From positions 33,481 through 97,480 of the forward strand of contig JBBHKE010001592.1 in assembly GCA_037447655.1 (NCBI GenBank): a DNA stretch of 64,000 bases, read 5' to 3'. Below, in pieces: positions 62,301 through 64,000 of this stretch; within the stretch, counting starts at the first letter, position 1, and each line of letters opens with the position of its first letter. The notes below the pieces were generated by a model that was not told the origin of the DNA, did not search any database, and saw only the letters and a list, made by a program, of their open reading frames with translations. Made by a program: the position numbers and the translations under genes. The stretch comes from Zygnema cylindricum (taxonomy: Eukaryota; Streptophyta; Zygnematophyceae; Zygnematales; Zygnemataceae).

Positions 62301-62498
62301 GTATATTCCTTAGTCTAAAACGGTGACTTTCACGAGCCCCATTAACTAAAAACTGAAATTGAGAAATTGCCACCATTGTGACGTGGAAATGATAATAGAA
62401 ATTAATTATTGTGACTGAAAGAATGCTGAATTTCAAGACAAGAATGTCGTTTTACAAACCTGAAGAAAATCAAGGTCTTCTTGAACGAACGTGGCCAT
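56394..62498 (-). CDS. Calponin-homology + transmembrane + LysM protein, 8 exons, 318 aa
   Basis: Exons, minus order: 62498-62460, 61957-61866, 61167-61026, 60387-60256, 59739-59563, 58960-58886, 57964-57819, 56547-56394 (stop TAA). All GT-AG sites and phases (0,2,0,0,0,0,2) agree. Residues about 14-135 form one calponin-homology domain: ARIWLEAVVQQPLPSDKSLS, AILADGQIL, ANVERFLKMCKDIGVPSLDL, VVQEKDIKRVCLCFRALAKK, with a Gly/Ser insert (GVGSGSGASGSPS). Residues 136-244 are a linker without recognised domain. Residues 245-263 (WAVLGFGVAFIFGSGMFLF) are a hydrophobic membrane segment with basic residues on both sides. Residues 272-318 are a LysM domain (YRVKEGDTLYDIS ... LHQSNPELLNPDLIYPEQ). No N-terminal signal peptide. 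CH domains bind actin or microtubules and LysM binds GlcNAc polymers, so a cytoskeleton-to-glycan linker is an inference. The first exon (13 codons) is the least certain. Confidence 0.75.
57700..57723. repeat. (CA)n microsatellite
   Basis: Short CA run in the intron before the LysM exon. Confidence 0.9.
60734..60915. mobile_element. Possible diverged MITE in the CH-LysM gene intron 3
   Basis: Left part CACCTACATCGCTATTAGAG resembles the inner terminus of the copy at 3,470-3,674. The right end is poorly conserved. Confidence 0.35.
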
Positions 62499-63400
62499 CT
62501 TTCAATCCAAATGGATACTATATTTTAACTTTTTGTCAAATGCTCATGTATTTTCAACCTATCCGTTTGGCTATGCATTGGCTTTTAGCTGTTTTGCCTC
62601 CGGATTTCCTTTTTTGCATATAGAAAAAAAAGCAACAACAAAAAAAACAAACACTCGAAGGTTTTCCTAGCTTATTATCCGCCGAGGACACTCGCAAAGA
62701 TTTGTAAGGATGGAAAACGTCAAGTAAAAAACTGAAATGACAAATTCAAAATTAATATGTAAAGAACTGATCGAAAGTTGTGAGCCTCCTAAAAGGAAAT
62801 CAACCGAGCAAGAATATAAAAGAGACGATCTTACTGGATCTCAAACAGAAGTAATATTATTTTAACAAAAGTAAATTATTTGGAGAGTACATTTATAAAT
62901 GACGACTGGACTGAAATGGCTAAACAACAATTTTTCTTGCCAGTCATTTTACTATTGATTATAAAAGAAACTTTGGAAAACATGTAACTGCTTCTCATTT
63001 GTTGCAATTATGCGGCGAAATATGCTTCCTCAATCAGTTTAATAATTGTTACAATTAAAAGGAAATTTTATAACACTGCTTACACCAGCCTATTCTTCTC
63101 AACCATCAGCAAAATAACATTAATTTCATATTTTTCATATTTTATAATGGTTTTTTATCACTTTCTCTCACTGAGCAGCTACAGTACTGTACTGTAGCTT
63201 GGCCTTCCTCTCCAAAGAGTGATGTGACATTTCCCTGCAGCAAAGTTCAATCGTGCGAGAACAAACGTGCGAAAAACAATTGTAAACGACTAAACGCCTT
63301 AAGCTCGTATTATTAGCGTATTATAATAGAAATACGGTTCAAATACAGATAACAAGATATAGCGTTGCCAGTTCTTTTCGCACTTTCGAACCATGCTCAG
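62499..63400. other. Upstream region of the CH-LysM gene, nothing recognised
   Basis: AT-rich, no convincing ORF. A TACAGTACTGTACTGTAG palindrome occurs near 63,180-63,197, like those at the start of the window. Confidence 0.4.
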
Positions 63401-63459
63401 CAGCACCGCACTATGAATGGATAGGTTCCTGATTCTCTTTCTGCCAACTCAGCATTCCA

Positions 63460-63640
63460 GCAGCCACGTCCGACCGCCAGCCAGAGGTCGCAAACGGTCA
63501 ACCGAAACCGTGACCGACCGTTAACCGACCGCCCGCGCCGGATCCGGAACGGATTCGGTTGCCAAATTTTGGGGGTCGGGCGGTTACGGTCGGTTGACTC
63601 ACCATAGAAAAAAAAACGGTCAGTTACGGTCGGTCAAACA
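63460..63640. repeat. GACCG/CGGTC-rich inverted repeat region
   Basis: Repeated ACCGACCGTTAACCGACCG on one side and GGTCGGGCGGTTACGGTCGG on the other form an imperfect inverted repeat. It is much more GC-rich than its surroundings and may be the end of a transposable element. Confidence 0.55.
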
Positions 63641-63659
63641 AAAAACCAAAAAAAAAGAA

Positions 63660-64000
63660 AATTTTGTACTTTTTTTTTCCAACATTATTGTTCTTTGTAC
63701 TTTTGGCATTGTGGAAGTACGTGGCATCATGATTAGCGTCGCAAATCTGTCACGGTACTAACACTATTCATTCCGCGAATCTTACAAAAAGATAATCCAA
63801 CATTCATGTACTTTGTACTCTTTGGCATCGTGGAAATACGTGACATCATGATTAGCGTCGCAAATCTGACACGGTACTGTCGTAAGCTATTTATTTCGCA
63901 AATCAAAGGGAACGCGACATAGCGTCGCAAATCTGACACGGTAGTACACTATTCATTTCGAAAATCTTAGGGAACGCGACAAAGCGTCGCAAATCTGACA
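63660..64000. repeat. Tandem repeat with AGCGTCGCAAATCTGACACGG core
   Basis: The core AGCGTCGCAAATCTG occurs at about 63,735, 63,854, 63,921 and 63,983 (spacing 119, 67 and 62 bp), with flanks GTACTTTGGCAT(T/C)GTGGAA and AACGCGACA. It runs to the window edge, so the array is probably longer. Confidence 0.75.

Overview
This is a nuclear genomic window from a photosynthetic eukaryote, most likely of the green lineage. Two of its genes are organellar factors of plants and algae: a plant-type RecG helicase and the plastid-division dynamin DRP5B/ARC5. A third is a nepenthesin-type aspartic protease. Genes are AT-rich, split into many short exons with GT-AG introns, and bloated by simple repeats and MITEs. 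No prokaryotic signature and no tRNA or rRNA gene was recognised. The species cannot be named from the sequence.

Layout. (1) 484-9,146 (+): A1-family aspartic protease, ten exons, both catalytic motifs present. (2) 9,147-12,709: convergent intergenic region with MITEs and a retroelement tail. (3) 12,710-~30,518 (-): RecG-like helicase with a very long N-terminal extension. One helicase block (motif IV region) could not be found. (4) 31,947-33,596 (-): small three-exon gene of unknown function (96 residues). (5) 33,597-39,829: intergenic region with a tandem array and decayed reverse-transcriptase elements in both orientations. (6) 39,830-49,974 (-): DRP5B, 13 exons, about 909 residues, traced end to end with matching intron phases. 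(7) 49,975-56,393: intergenic region with another retroelement relic, MITEs and a 1.2-kb purine minisatellite. (8) 56,394-62,498 (-): an eight-exon gene encoding a 318-residue protein that joins a calponin-homology domain, a membrane segment and a C-terminal LysM domain. I know of no named family with this order, and it is the most interesting item here. (9) 62,499-64,000: tandem repeats.

Between and inside genes there are three recurring signals. One is a TA-flanked MITE family with termini like CACCGTGAATCGCTATTAG; one copy abuts a DRP5B exon and supplies its 3' splice-site region. The second is CT-rich microsatellite tracts that often sit just upstream of splice acceptors on the transcribed strand. 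The third is degraded local duplications ('shadows') of exon boundaries inside neighbouring introns.

Exon coordinates were derived by hand from reading frame, GT-AG sites and intron phase, with family similarity judged from memory. They are predictions without transcript support.
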